Source: Trachythela sp. YZ-2020 | Lineage: Eukaryota > Cnidaria > Anthozoa > Malacalcyonacea > Clavulariidae | DNA: 64,000 nucleotides | Assembly: GCA_016169945.1 (NCBI GenBank) | Contig: JADLSH010000191.1 | Location: 1,205,501-1,269,500, forward strand | Direction of reading: 5' to 3' | Part shown: positions 1 to 12,553 of the stretch, piece after piece | Layout: each line of letters opens with the position of its first letter | How positions within the stretch are numbered: position 1 is the first letter of the stretch | Made by a program: the position numbers and the translations under genes | Notes under the pieces: generated by a model | Databases searched by the model: none | What the model was told of the DNA's origin: nothing | Seen by the model: the letters and a program-made list of their open reading frames with translations, nothing else

Positions 1-1109
1 ACGCCGTTCAATTTTTGAACGTAGAATTTGATTGGTCAACACCAAGAATTAATTGACATGTTTACGCACACAGGAATATATTATTACATTTCTTCGTCTT
101 GATTGACATGTTTATGCACAAGCGAATACATTTCCTTCGGTTTGGGGTTTCCCCTATAGTCCAGCTGCATTTGTATTGGTCAATTTTAATGAGCCTTTAT
201 TAGGGCGTTTAGTCATGAAAGCTGGGTTTTCTTGCAGGCCCTCATTCCCTGTTCTTCTTTTCCCCTCCAACGAGGGCCGGCCACGCAGGCTATATTAAAA
301 TCAGATTTTAGGATTTTCCAACCCCCCCCCTTGAATAACAGTCCTCGAAAAAAGTCAACCCAGGTCGGCACCTCTCGGCATTTTTTGAGGCCACTTTCAG
401 TATCTACCTTTGGAATTGCAATTTCAGAGCAGCTGCAAGCACTAGTAATTACACAGTCTGACAAAATTATGCAGCCATCTGGTGTCACAGTTAAATATAA
501 GATCTCGCACAGAAACACGAACGAACATGACGGCTTTTTGAGCTCCTATCCGCAGTTAAAAAAATTCTGTTAAGAAGAACTGGATTGGGGGATCAGCAAA
601 AATTTGCCAACCTGGGAGATTGACAGGTCAGCATTTAGGTCGGCATTGCCGAATGCCGACCTCGTTTCGAGGGCTAGAATAATCAATTTCTACATGTTTC
701 ATTTTGTATATGGCATTTAGGTCGGCATTGCCGAATGCTGACCTCGTTTTCGAAGGCTAGAATAATCAATTTCAAGCAATTGGGTTTAATATTTAACATC
801 CTATCACTACCACTAGCTTGGCCTTGGATACTGCTGGGGGTATGTTTCCCATGATGCAGGCTGTGTTGGGCTATGGTTGTGTCTTACCCATGGACCAATG
901 CTGACCTCCCGCCAGATCAAGCTGGTTTCATCCCTATTTCCAAAGCAAATGCATTGTCATATTGAGAACATAATTCTGACTTGCCTCAGCAAAAAACGAC
1001 AATTTTGCCCGAGGCAAAAATAAGCAAATTACGGGTGCTGGGATCTGTCCATCATATCTATAATATAATATAATCTCAAATCATATAGAAAATTGTAAAT
1101 CATGTGCAG
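1..1109. other. No exon recognised; low-complexity and repeat sequence upstream of the PUS10 exons
   Basis: I find no PUS10-like exon here, although the N-terminal part of that gene must lie to the left of 1110. The stretch has a poly-C run near 325, a direct repeat at 631-773 listed separately, and two related segments containing TTGACATGTTTA (about 50-65 and 103-118). The open frame at 232-573 shows no family motif and crosses the poly-C tract, so I do not call it a gene. Confidence 0.5.
631..773. repeat. Two direct copies of a 60-bp unit with an internal palindrome
   Basis: The unit beginning GCATTTAGGTCGGCATTGCC occurs at 631-690 and again at 713-773. Each copy contains the inverted repeat AGGTCGGCATT / AATGCCGACCT with a GCCG centre (637-662 in the first), followed by a shared tail ending AGAATAATCAATTTC. 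The copies differ at a few bases. It looks like a degenerate short mobile or minisatellite element; no coding content. Confidence 0.7.
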
Positions 1110-4100
1110 ACAAATTATGGTCGGCTACCCAACACAGAAAGTGGAACTCTTGGTGATGTCATTTGTGTTACATGCCTTGGCCTTCTACAACCACATTTTA
1201 CGTCTACTTTGGTCAAACAGGTCATTATATCACACCTATTTATTTGTATCAATAAACTATAAATGATGTAAATCATTAGGCAGCTAATTGTTGGCGAGAA
1301 AACCCAAAATATTCTATCAAAATTATTTCATTCTAATTTAGTATATTGTTTGATGAGAAATTTCAATTGTTTTGACAACAAAATACCTAAAATTTGGCAT
1401 TTAGATTTGATTATTTAATTTAGATTTGTGATGCTGTCAAGTCATCAGAACATGAATACTTCAATTTTACAACATCAATCTATTTCCCTCCTGTGCTAAC
1501 CTTTCGTCATGTAAGTTTAAGACGTCAAAGCTAATCGACCATACATACACACGTGTACCTATTTTCAACCATTCAGGGAAATTGTTACAATTGAGATTTT
1601 ACTATTCTGATTCAGAGAAAACTAAATGATATAGTTGACATGTACGCATTGTGTACCTATTTTTAACTATTTGGGAAAAATTGTTACTGTAATATTAAGC
1701 CATATATTAACTTCCAGAGAAAAATGCTGGTACTCATCAAAAATTTCATGTACGCATTGCGTACCTATTTTTATATATTTTGAAAAATTTCGAATGTAAT
1801 AAATAAACGATACTTATATGTTACAAATTATAATGTTGATATTATTTTCTAATTAATTTATGTAGCATTCCATGTGGTTATATCTTCAAGAAAATTTCAG
1901 GTACTCTACATACATATAATATCTGTATTAAATTATCCTTGAACAGTGTAAATCATATGAATACTGAAGTACTGATTACTGAACTAAGGTCAATTTTTAT
2001 ACAGTTCATTTTACCCAGGAAAGATAAAGCTTGACGACATTCTACGTCTTAAAGATTGTCTTAAGTTTGTGTGTGGCCCTCATATTGAACAAAGCTTGGA
2101 TATTGAATTTACTAAAATGGTATGTAAAAATAAAATAGTATAGCCCCTCCACCTTAGGAAGTGTGCTCCATGATCAGACATGGGTCATATGGTACGTGGC
2201 AGCCTGAGGGCAGAGGTGCCGTAATTACCCCTCAACTCGGTCATGTTTGAGTTGCGTCACCCAGCAGCAAAGGCCTGTTCCAAACGTTGTGCTTCTCATG
2301 TGCCGAACGCATTAAAAACAATACATAATCAGCTGAAATGCCTCATTATCTGTTGTTTGTAATGCGTTCGGCACGGCAGTAGCGCGACGTTTGAACCAGG
2401 CCAAAGAAACCTGATTACCTTTACCTTTGTGTACTATAATTGTGTGGCCGGATCCACAAAGATCCAATGTTTAGTTCACTGGATGTTAAACAATGCAGTA
2501 AGATTAACAGTAATTTATGTTTTATATAATATCTTAGAGTCCATTCACTATTACTGTAACGCTAAATCACTCTGAAGCTATGAAAGAACTGGACTTTCTG
2601 TAAGTATTACCAACATTATTGTTGTACGTACAGTAATTTCAGTTACACAAGTTTCTGATCTTACAATTTCTAACATTCAATCGTTATAGAACAACAACAA
2701 AGAAAGTATTCAAGTGCCACCCTAGGAAGAGAAAAAGGGTGCGAGACTTCTGAAATCTGAAACTTTCTTACATTGGAAAGTTAGTAATGAATGAGTTCTG
2801 CTGAGCGTTTATATTTTTACTTTAGGTTTCGGAAAATGAGCCTACTGTTACTTCTACTCAGCTCACAAATTGTATTGAAAGCCTCAAAACCAGCGAGGAA
2901 TTCAATAAGTAAGTTACTACTTTGATATTTTTACAAAAAAGATGTACACTACCAATGCTCTGCACTTGCAATGTTGAAAAATCTTTTTCAGGCAGTATTT
3001 CCAAGTGACGGCATAACCCCCAGGCAGTTTGAACTGGACCTCCACATTAGTTTGATTTTTATCGGTTTATGTTGTCTAGGGTCGGCGAATGTCCTCCTAA
3101 CATTGTTAAAACGTACTGCGAAGTTACAAAAGTTGAATGTACTAACGCATCAGTGTATCTTGCAGGTTTGAACGTGTTTTGTTACTTACGAAGTTACGTA
3201 TATGTTCAAATATCTCACTTCATCATTAGGGAGAGGCGTTTATTGAATAGTGGGCGTCAATTAGAGTAGATTTGGTACATTCTTAGGCGTGTACATAAAA
3301 GTAGCTATTGTTCTTGGTTGGCTTTTAGGTCGTTACAACAAATACTCACGAACATTATCACAATCGCCATGGATACTGAATGGCAAGAGAATGACAGAAC
3401 ACTCAGTTGAGGTGATACTTCTTTTCTTTGAAACGTAATGCACATGAAGAATATATAAACACATATTTTCCAGTAATCGTTTCCCTTTGATTTGGTCTTT
3501 GACATCCTAGGAGTTGATAGCGGAAGAAATAAAGAAAGTTTTTCTACCTGACGGTGAGTGAGTTTTCTGAATCTACACTTCAGTGGCCATTGAATTATAC
3601 GTCTTTTGCGGTATAATCTACTGGTAGAAAAGCTAAGCTAAAATTTGTATTTTCAGATTCCAAGTTTTCTTCAGCTGGTCGAGAAGATGTCGATGTACGC
3701 ATGCTCGGTAAAGGTAAGGACGTTTGAGCGATCCCTGATTTTTTCCTCTCTGAATTAACATTGAATGAAGAAGAGACCATTTGAAAGAGAACGATTGTTG
3801 ATCATTGAACTCGTAATTTCTCGTAGGTCGTCCATTCATCTTGGAACTGATCAATCCATGTAAAGTAGCTCAAACTGCTGAGCAAATAAAAGAAATACAA
3901 GCGAGAGTTAACGCATCCACGGAAGAAATACAGATTAAAGATTTGCAAAAGATTACAAGGTTTACAAAACTCATTTATTCAATATATATTCCTTAATGTC
4001 CATGCAGGCAGGACACGTAAGTGGACTTTTGAGAAATGTTTAAGAATTAAGTTTTTGTCCGCTAGGGAAGATTGTTCAAAGTTAAAAGAAGCAGAAAACA

Positions 4101-5543
4101 GCAAAACGAAGACATATAGGTAGCGTTTCTTTGATTTTCATACTTGGACGTAGTACACTGTACACAAGGCCTTGGTTTTGGAAGGGTGACGAACAATTTT
4201 GTTATTGAAAACATGAAAGATAAATGCATGATGTACAGCTCAGTAGACCTTATGTACAGTATATATAAGTCCTTCTTGAACAAAACTCAATTTTCTAATT
4301 TTAAACGATCTCCTGTTTTCTAATCTTTTTTGTATAGTGCTTTAGTGTATGTTCCTGAAGGATTCACCGAAGAGGAATTAAAACCATTGATTGGTTTAAA
4401 AGTGAGTGGTGTACATTATCTGGACTATTTTAGGCAAAGACTTCTCCTGTTGACCCATAATTATTTTATTGCAGCTAACTTTAGCTGAGCAGAGGTTTAT
4501 TATTATTTTTATTTATTCAAGAATGTTACACTAAATCAAAAGACACCATTACGAGTTTTACACCGGTATTTATAATGAATCTGGCACTAGCGTTTAACAA
4601 ACATAAATTCGAAATGTATTTTTAGATTTATATATATACATATAGGTACTAATTTCTGTTTTGTACTTTCGTGTATCTAGACGTCCCTTGGCTGTTCGTC
4701 CACGTAAAATTTTATCCATGTCTGGAGAATATATCGACAATAAACATTTTACACTTCGGTTATGTAGTGAAGCTGGCACGTATCCTTTTATATCCACTTA
4801 TAACACGTCACTGAGCCTTTGACCATGCATGGTTCCTGCAATATGTAGTTATCTGATTTTATTATATAAAGTATAGTGCTTTATAGAGATTTCGAGCACT
4901 GATAAGACTGATAATCTCACGTGTGAGATTATTTATGATAATCTCACATGTGAAAATTATCGCTTTTGAAGTTTATGAAAATGGATATTTTATTTTATTT
5001 TGTTTGAAAAGACTGTCCTTTATATAATAAACAGAATAATACATGGATGCTTTGAAATACCAGATTTATTTCTCGTGTTGAACATGATATCTCACTCGTT
5101 CGCTGCGCTCACTCGTGAGATATCATGTTCAACACTCGAAATAAATCTGGTATTTCCGCGCATGCCATGTATTATTCTCTATATAATTTCACCTCAGTCG
5201 TACGTGAGAATTAGAGTGTTTCCAGTTTAACTCAACCAAACACTGCAGGTTTCGTCCCTGTACTCGGAGATAAACAAAGTTGTCTTAGCTATAAACTTTT
5301 AGTCAATTTTTCGTTAACCTCATAACTTGATGTAGATATATAAAGGAGTTTGTCCACGGAGATTTTGGAAGAACACAACCAAATTTGACAACCATTATGA
5401 ATAAAGAAACAGATATACTTGAACTGGACGTAACGGTAGGTTGAGAATGAATTTAAGAAAAAGAATGTATGAGACGGTAATATTTATATTTTTTCTACTT
5501 TTAGTCCGTGGATGTAGATTGGCCTCCATATATTGACACGTAA
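1110..5543 (+). CDS. PUS10: tRNA pseudouridine synthase Pus10, 5'-incomplete
   Basis: Pus10 isomerises uridine to pseudouridine in the T-loop of tRNAs (positions 54/55 in archaea and animals) and has also been linked to microRNA processing. Exons read by homology and phase: 1110-1220, 1424-1510, 1866-1900, 2005-2119, 2538-2599, 2690-2738, 2826-2908, 3080-3165, 3329-3411, 3511-3553, 3657-3713, 3827-3959, 4066-4119, 4338-4401, 4522-4565, 4681-4779, 5336-5435, 5515-5543. Phases agree at every junction. Diagnostic pieces: a CVTCLG zinc-type motif in the first exon, AGRYNKYSR and QSPW, then SSAGREDVDVRMLGKGRPF holding the catalytic-aspartate motif (R-E-D), LHRRPLAVR, and EAGTYIKEFVHGDFGRT near the C-terminus. 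It ends VDVDWPP plus a few residues, as animal Pus10 does. The start codon and N-terminal THUMP-like part lie left of the window. The 4522-4565 exon has the least certain left edge. Confidence 0.93.
2161..2210 (+). repeat. Fragment of a tRNA-derived SINE body
   Basis: GTGCTCCATGATCAGACATG and the following bases match, in sense orientation, the body of the SINE on the opposite strand at 63480-63745 (there read as GTGCTCCCTGATCAGACATG). Only the body is present; the tRNA-like head is missing. It sits in a PUS10 intron next to the MITE at 2272. Confidence 0.6.
2272..2402. mobile_element. Short MITE-like element with terminal inverted repeats
   Basis: The left end GGCCTGTTCCAAACGTTGTG and inner GTGCCGAACGCATTA are mirrored at the right by TAATGCGTTCGGCAC and ACGTTTGAACCAGGCC. 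The element is about 131 bp, non-coding, and lies in the PUS10 intron between exons 2005-2119 and 2538-2599. Possible short duplicated AAA on both flanks. Confidence 0.7.
5041..5170. repeat. Long near-perfect palindrome (hairpin element)
   Basis: Arms of about 42 bp run from GAAATACCAGATTTATTTC to ATATCTCAC on the left and are mirrored on the right to GAAATAAATCTGGTATTTC. The centre is GC-rich (CGTTCGCTGCGCTCACTCG). It lies in the PUS10 intron before exon 5336-5435 and belongs to the hairpin class discussed in the findings. Confidence 0.8.
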
Positions 5544-5910
5544 ACAGCGGAAACATCACTGGTAGGCAAATTTCGATTTATTTAGAAAGTATAGAATCGG
5601 GGGGACAAAATTTTCAGAACGCCTGAAACATTAACTTATACTGATAGAGTTTACTTATTAATCAAGTTTAGTCTACCTGTATATTTTATATGATTATAAA
5701 TATTCTATATATAAAACAGTATAGTGTTGCCCAAAATATTGTGGGTCTTATTGCGAGCATTTCTGAAGTATTCTCAATTGATCCAAACGTCTGGGCACTT
5801 CTTTGCGCTTATACATATAACATAGCATCAACTGCGCGCTCCCTCTTAATCCACCAAGCGCGTTCTTTTATAAATTAGACTTTTTTGCGTCATGATTTGC
5901 GCACAGATTT

Positions 5911-8900
5911 TCAGTCAATGTCATCATCATCTTCAGGCGTCTTCATAGTTAGGTATTTCACCTTGGAGTCTGGGGCTTGATGTAGACTGCCTAAATATGA
6001 CGAAAAATGCGCATTGTTGAGTTTTTTTCCCTTTGCAGAAAATAGTTAGATTGATGACTTGATAGACATAGTCAATCGAGATGATCTGAAAACCGAATTT
6101 TTGTTCATGTTTATGCAAACTTGAACACGATGAAGACAATGAACTTTTGCCATAATGAAACAATCATCCAATGGCGTCATCTCGTCGAATCTCTAAACCG
6201 TGGTATTGAAGCAAATTTCAAACGATTTGTGTAAGGTGAAGTCGTCTCGACGTAAAATCGTAGCTCATTGTAGACGATTTGATGTTTGCAGTTTCCAGAC
6301 CATCTCTCGATTGACTTGTCAATAATGGCACTTACCTTGTGAAGAACTTTTCTTCGGTTTTTGAAACCAATCTTCGAGCTCTTCGCCATAACTTTCTCGT
6401 AAAATATCCTTGACATGTTCTGAACTATATACACAAAACACAACAATTTATTGGTGTTGCTGGCAGTTTAATTTAGTCAAGTTTTTTGGCGTTATTCTTC
6501 TTGTACCTACCAGCTGTATGTTGTAGAGTCCTTGGCTTGATTTTCCTCTTCACTTGTCTTGTTAGGGCTGTCTTTGTCGTCTTTGATTAATCTATAAAAT
6601 AATATTGAAAACATGACGAACATATCCTAAAACTCTTACTAAGATATTCACCCGTCGGTCCGATTCCAACACAATCTGACGTATGTGTTGTATAGTGGAT
6701 TTGCCTGAGAGTCTAAAGCTATTGGTTCATGATTGACGAATAATACAGTTCTTGCCTTCTTATGTAAAATCATATCTGCCAGGTGTATAAAGAGATTTGA
6801 AAATCAATAGCTATTTACCTATCTGTATCAGCCTCTGATTCATCATCTTCAGTTTCAATACTTGGTTGACTGACTACAATGGCGGGAATATGAACTGACC
6901 TGGAAATGTTTAAGAAAAGAAATTTGAAATCCTTGCTTAGTTATGGCAAGCAGGGCGGAGTGGAGCGGTGGAGGGAAGGGGGGGGGGGGAAGTTGTCCAC
7001 CTCACTGTGACGGGATGCCTCCCAACTGAAACAACATTGTTACATGATGATACGTGAATCAAGTACGTCCATCCACTCCTAGGACTGACATTGGAGGAAT
7101 GAGATTACTAGTGTTACTACATTTGGAAACCGAAGAAACGAAGAATACCTGTGGTGTTTGGTTGTCAAACTAGAAACACTCTTCTCACATGCGACTTAGA
7201 CGAAAATAGACAACTGCATATTGCAAGAATCGATCCCCGGAATGATTGAAAGATTAAGGGCATATGTACTAACTTCTCGGCGTCCAATATTCTACTAAAG
7301 TTCAATCCCTGCTTACCCCCCACTTCCTCTTGGTAAAGTTTTCAATTCCGTTTCACTTTTTGTTCTTTTGTCTGAATTTACGTTCTCGTCTACAGGCTTT
7401 GTCGTCGAGATATCGCTCCATGACAGGACTTTAGAACCACGACTATTGCGGATGCTGTCTGAGCTCCTGTTGATTAAAATACTGAAGAAAGAATAAACAC
7501 AAAGTTATGGTATGTGAGTTGTCGTACATGTTGGTGTATGGTAGGACTGGTGCTGTTCACAAGTCAACCATCAAACTGTGTGTATGTGTTGGATATTTTA
7601 CAGAAGAGAACGTATTTAAACATAATTTTGTGGGAGGATATGTGGAAGGAATTGGTTATAATGATTTGAGACATTATGTGTTAAAGAACGAGGTACTATT
7701 AGTCTGGCGGTTAAGTGTAAGAATTGTTCATTTTGTGATAAAAGCACCATATTTGCAGGAAGTATAGACTTTGATATGACAATAACTTTTAGATATGGAG
7801 GCGTTCTTTTTCATTTTCCTCATATATTTTAAAACTCCTATACTTGTAAAACCGTGAAATTCCAAGTTGATTTAAAGCAATAATGACTTACATCATTGGA
7901 AAGCTTGCAAAAAACTATATATAGGTCACTTAAGCGGTTACCTTTATTTTCCCAACCGTTTTCGAGTTATTGCTGTTCCAAAATGGAAAAAATGCCACGA
8001 AATCGCGCGAAAAGCCTGGGTACTAGCTTGAAAATGCGTATTTAACAGCTTGTAACTCAAGAAGGATTTGAAAAATCAAGGTAACCACTTACATGTCTTA
8101 ATATAACTTTTTGTAAGCTTTCTGATTCTGTAATCACTTTTGCTATAAGTGAACTTGCAATTTTATATTTTTCGACAATATACTGTAGGAGTTTAATGAG
8201 GAAAATGAAAAAGAACCCAAATTTTAGGCCGGCGACATTAAATTTTCAGATGCCTCCATATCTCAAAGTTATTGTCATATCAAAGTCTATACTTCCTGCA
8301 AATATGGTGCTTTTATCATAAAATGAACAATTCCAGCTAAATTTCGCTCTTAACCGCCTCACTATATCCCAGTTTTTAACATACTCTGGGTTCTTTTAGA
8401 ATCACTATAATAAACAACGTCGTGTGTATTAAATATATTCTCAAACGAGCCAGTATTTAAAGAGAAATTGTCTTAATTTATGGACGTTTATTACTCTGAC
8501 ATCAAGACAACGACACGGTGCTTATTTCTCGTTGTGTTTGCTCATGAATTATTAACGAGTTTGAGAAATGAAATCCAACTGGATACTACTACTAATCGTA
8601 AGGTCCTTAGCTTCCCGTGGAGCATAAGCCATTGACGTCACACCAACCCCCCCCCCCAACCCTCATCGTCCTCTGGGCTGTCTTCTTGATGAATTGCAAA
8701 AATGCATATTATGTATAGTTCATACGACTAGCAAGACTTATAGTATCTATTCTGTGTTGTTATTCCGTTGCGGCGACTATTTGCCTGCCTACCTGTTTGT
8801 TCTTGGCCTTTCCTCTACTTCTTCTATAGTATCCTTGATATCATCAGGTTCATCATTCGCTTGGGTTTCCGGTGGATGAACAGCCACATTAATAGCGTTA

Positions 8901-11900
8901 CTCACAAGCATTGCAAACGCCTCGTTGTTATTGTCCTCTGAATCTCTCGTATTGCGCCGTTGTTTGTATTTTTTGTAAGATTCCCATGTATTCACACTGT
9001 GGAATAAGAATTTCAACTAAATTAAAACTCAATGCAATCTTATAGTCTAATTTGCCCAGGGCCTTGCCACGATGTTTTCAAGTCAATCATGGAAATATAA
9101 GTTCTTACCTTTCTTCCTTCGCTTGTTCTCGTTTCTTTTTATCATCGTTCATTCGTCGCCAGTTTTGCAACATGTCGTCGTAAAGTTTGCTCGCTCTACA
9201 AAGAAATATTTTAGTTGTTCAAATACTCTCCTCTACAAATGTTATAAAGCAACAATTACTAGTATGGTATTAATGATTTTCACTTTATATGCAGTAAAAC
9301 TTGATAAACGTGCTTTTCACTAGGAAAACACATCTTGTTTAAAGTAAAATGATGCAGTGTCAAAGCGCCTTTGTGGCATAAATCGTGTCCGAATGAGTTT
9401 TTCCTGAATCTCCTATAACAAGAACTCTACAATTCCAAGACAAAGTTTGCTTACTTCTCTTTTCTTTGTGAAGATTCCCGTCTTGCTTTTCCCAAGTTAA
9501 ACATGGGAGTCAATGTTACACTGCTGTTCAGGATCATGTCACTAATCGTTGTTCCACTCTTAGGTATATCCTCCCTAAAATACACAAAAATATTTCCATC
9601 TTATTCTGATCATAGTTAATAAAGATAACGTGGTTAGGAAACTCGTCAAATTACAAAGCAGCTAACAATTGAATGGGATTTATGTTGAACGGTACCTGAC
9701 CGTGCACAAATCTTTTGTTTTACATTCATTCATATTTCACAAACACGGTTTGGAGATTACGCCCAAACGTTTCTATTGGTCGATTCATAAAAATACAATA
9801 TATTCACTAACCGTGACCGTGCACAAATGCAAACAAAAACATAGAACAAAAGCGAAAGCCGAGTTTCCTATATTAACTATGTTCTGATGGAGTGGTTAGA
9901 TATGTTCACTCCAGTTATGAATAGAAATCACTAGATCAGCGCCACTGATTTTCCTACTGTTATGACCTCATAATAAATACTACAATGATGTCACGATACG
10001 TCATGTTGGTGTGATGTCATCAAGTGATGTCGTTATGATAACGTATGTCATCACAATGACGTCAAGATAAGGTTATGTCATCATAATTACGTCATGGTAA
10101 AATGACGCCATCGTGACGTCATAAACAATATTCCATTCTTACCCACTTTCCTTCTGTTTCTTGTCGGTGTAATAATTATAGTAAGCAATCAACAACACGA
10201 CTAAAAGGAAAATAAGCACCACTGGAACAGCGACCGCTAAAAGTATTGTCAGTTTACTCGGTCCAGGATATTGTGTAGGCTGCGCGGTCCTTGTGACGTC
10301 AGGAACCTTGGCACTAGGTACCAGTTTCCTCACGCGGACATTGCTTGCGTCATTGCCATGGTTACTGGAATGCCGAGCGTGTTCATCAATATAATGACTT
10401 AACATATCTTTATTTGATTTTTGTTGAGGAGCAAACTTTGTTGTCTTTTCACCTGACGTTGTTGCATATCTCAACACAAAACTTGTTTTTCTTGTTTGAC
10501 TACCGGCTTTCAGCCTCAAGTGTATGCGAACTTTGTCACCCCCGAATACTAGACCTCGGGGAGGTTTCCTTTCATTGCAGTATTTCTTTATAATCGGTCG
10601 TGTTCTACCAATGTCTTCTTTGACCGCGACGTAGTTGCACTGGCATATTCCTGGACACGAGTCCTCGATGTTAAGTCTGGAGAATTCAAGTTGTGCGAGG
10701 GTTCCGCGCGAGACGTGGATTATCCACGAACACGAAACGTCCCTCGCTTGCCATCTGTTTCCCGGTTCGACAACAATTATCCCATCTCCATCCCTGAGAT
10801 GTTTCTTGCGACCACACACTGGCTGAAGGGAACGCTCAAATCTGTTCAGTATTTTATTTGTAGCACCTAAAAATGACAACATAAAATTAATATGACAGTA
10901 TGTACTTAGTACGTATAATGTTATTGAGAAATGCGTAATCAGAAAACCAGTTTATACAACCTGGGGCCGGTTGTATAAAAGTCTTAACTACATTTTAACT
11001 ACCCGTTTTGTAGTTAGATAGTAGTTAACTGTAAAATTCGCGATTCTGATTGATTAGCTTTCGCACTAACTATAGTTAACTTTAACTTATACAATCGGTC
11101 CCTGCCTGTGGCTGAATTCGACATTATTTTTGTTCTTTTTATAAATCGGTTTGCAAAATTTCATATTAGAATGGTTTATTAAGTTTACCAAAATGCTTGT
11201 CTGTTCTGTTGATATAAAATCTTGGATATCTACGACAGAACGATTCTACGACAGAAGTACAAGTGATACAAATACTTCGTAAAAGTGATACAAATCTGTG
11301 CAAGTCTATAAAGATCAAGTGGACTAGACCTTGTCCTTGTTTACCAGTTTAAGATGCTACTTCTACTGACTTGACCTCATGTTTCTTACCCAAGTGATTT
11401 GAAATGAAACAAAAAGACCTCCACTTCTGTGTTTAAGAAAACAAACGTGCGTATTTTGTATAGAGATCGGAGCTAGTATGATCTTGAACAAAAATAAAAT
11501 CTCGACAGATGTTTTACACAAAATATCAAGAACGCGGCATCTGTGTCCACTGATAAAATCAGAAAAATATTTTACAGTACGAATTTAAGTGTTTTTATGT
11601 AGGAAATTTCCAATCGAGTCTTACAGCTATAAATGCATGTTCAAAGTTTGCATGTGCAAAATATAACTTGCTCCTTTTCTATACACATTGCAATAATGCT
11701 TGTCATACACTAAGCTGTTATCCATAGAATGCATCATGTTTGGTCCATTTGGGTAATCACGTATGCTAGTTGATCTTCCTATCTAGTCACACTAGTCTGG
11801 CATAAGTCTTTGGAATTATACCTTCCGTTATCTTAATTCGTGTTAACAGGCTGTTTCGTATGTTTTCGTGAGATTCTTCTCTTGCATGTGTACACAGTAT

Positions 11901-12553
11901 ATTATGGTTATGCCAAAACAATCGTTGCAAGAATCATGTTTTGTATTTGTTTCTGACATCCGTAATCAGTTTTTGTTCAGGAGTTTTTGCCTGATGAGCT
12001 GACCAGTGGCCACAATCGGTATAAGGTTTAAACCATGTCCATAATCAAACTGAATAAACTAAGGCTACAGACAGTTTAAGACAACAGCTGAAGGAAATTA
12101 AGTGCAAATTAAATGCGACTATGGCCAGAGTTGATATATATTTGCAGATAATTTTTTTGTGTAGCTTGTATTAATGGCCTTTTGAGTTTTGGTCGTTTTG
12201 GAAACGAGAAAATTTTTAGCTTAGTCTAAACTTCCGCGTTTAATGTTCAATTTAACAAGACTTTAGTCTACATAAAAGTGTAGTGTACATAAGTAAAGTG
12301 CCAGCCTTGATTTGATCTGTTTTGGTATATGCCGGGTGATAAGTACTGACGTGTCTAGTAAGTAAACTATAAATTTAAATTATTCGTACTAAACTGTTAG
12401 TTTATTCCAGATGAAACACAGTGCATATCAATAAATAATAATATTGAAACCATCCTCACCATCACGATACACTACAGGGTGACCAGAACCAACATCCAAT
12501 AATATCTGTGTCACTAAAACCACCAACGTAGACCAGCCGAATGCATCAATCAT
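5911..12553 (-). CDS. CUB-domain single-pass (type I) membrane protein
   Basis: Eleven exons, read on the minus strand: 12553-12460 (start and signal peptide), 10866-10143, 9574-9455, 9195-9109, 8996-8793, 7466-7382, 7025-7006, 6899-6819, 6591-6511, 6424-6336, 5990-5911. They total 1,665 nt and give a 554-residue product. It opens with MIDAFGWSTLVVLVTQILL, a clear signal peptide. A CUB domain follows: QPVCG, then DVSCSW, a CPGICQC cluster and a late KKYC. The transmembrane segment is near LTILLAVAVPVVLIFLLVVL, followed by a charged cytoplasmic tail of roughly 290 residues with Lys/Arg- and Glu/Asp-rich stretches, ending DDDDID. CUB domains usually bind extracellular protein ligands; the ligand and pathway are unknown. 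I do not recognise a named orthologue. The 20-nt exon is required to keep frame; a further in-frame 21-nt exon at 7169-7149 is possible. Confidence 0.82.
7706..8358. mobile_element. Non-autonomous DNA element with long terminal inverted repeats
   Basis: GGCGGTTAAG at 7706 and the following roughly 150 bp (including GCACCATATTTGCAGGAAGT and TTGATATGACAATAACTTT) reappear inverted at about 8200-8358, ending CTTAACCGCC. The interior is non-coding. It occupies the CUB-gene intron between exons 8996-8793 and 7466-7382. I could not define a convincing target-site duplication. Confidence 0.75.
9955..10130. repeat. Degenerate TGACGTCA / ACGTCAT-rich cluster
   Basis: Roughly a dozen variants of TGATGTCA, TACGTCAT, TGACGTCA and ATGTCATCA occur in about 170 bp, directly downstream of the donor of the large CUB-domain exon. 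The core matches the CREB/ATF binding consensus, but the array is regular enough to be a decayed minisatellite. Function unproven. Confidence 0.55.
10963..11102. mobile_element. MITE with GGGGCCGGTTGTATAA ends
   Basis: The left end GGGGCCGGTTGTATAAAAG is mirrored by TTATACAATCGGTCCC at the right, with an inner inverted pair around TAGTTAACT / AGTTAAC. It is about 140 bp and non-coding, in the first intron of the CUB gene. A truncated relative starting GGAGCCGGTTGTATAA lies near 41652 in a sodium-channel intron. Confidence 0.75.

Noticed and set aside
232..573. 113-codon open frame on the plus strand
   Set aside because: No motif, crosses a poly-C tract, overlaps an equally long opposite-strand frame; likely chance.
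2992..3004. 13-nt candidate PUS10 exon (CAGTATTTCCA region)
   Set aside because: Including it breaks the reading frame, while joining 2826-2908 directly to 3080-3165 keeps phase and matches the expected protein.
4474..4491. Candidate PUS10 exon after a good acceptor (LTLAEQ)
   Set aside because: No downstream acceptor restores phase; the exon 4522-4565 fits in phase by itself.
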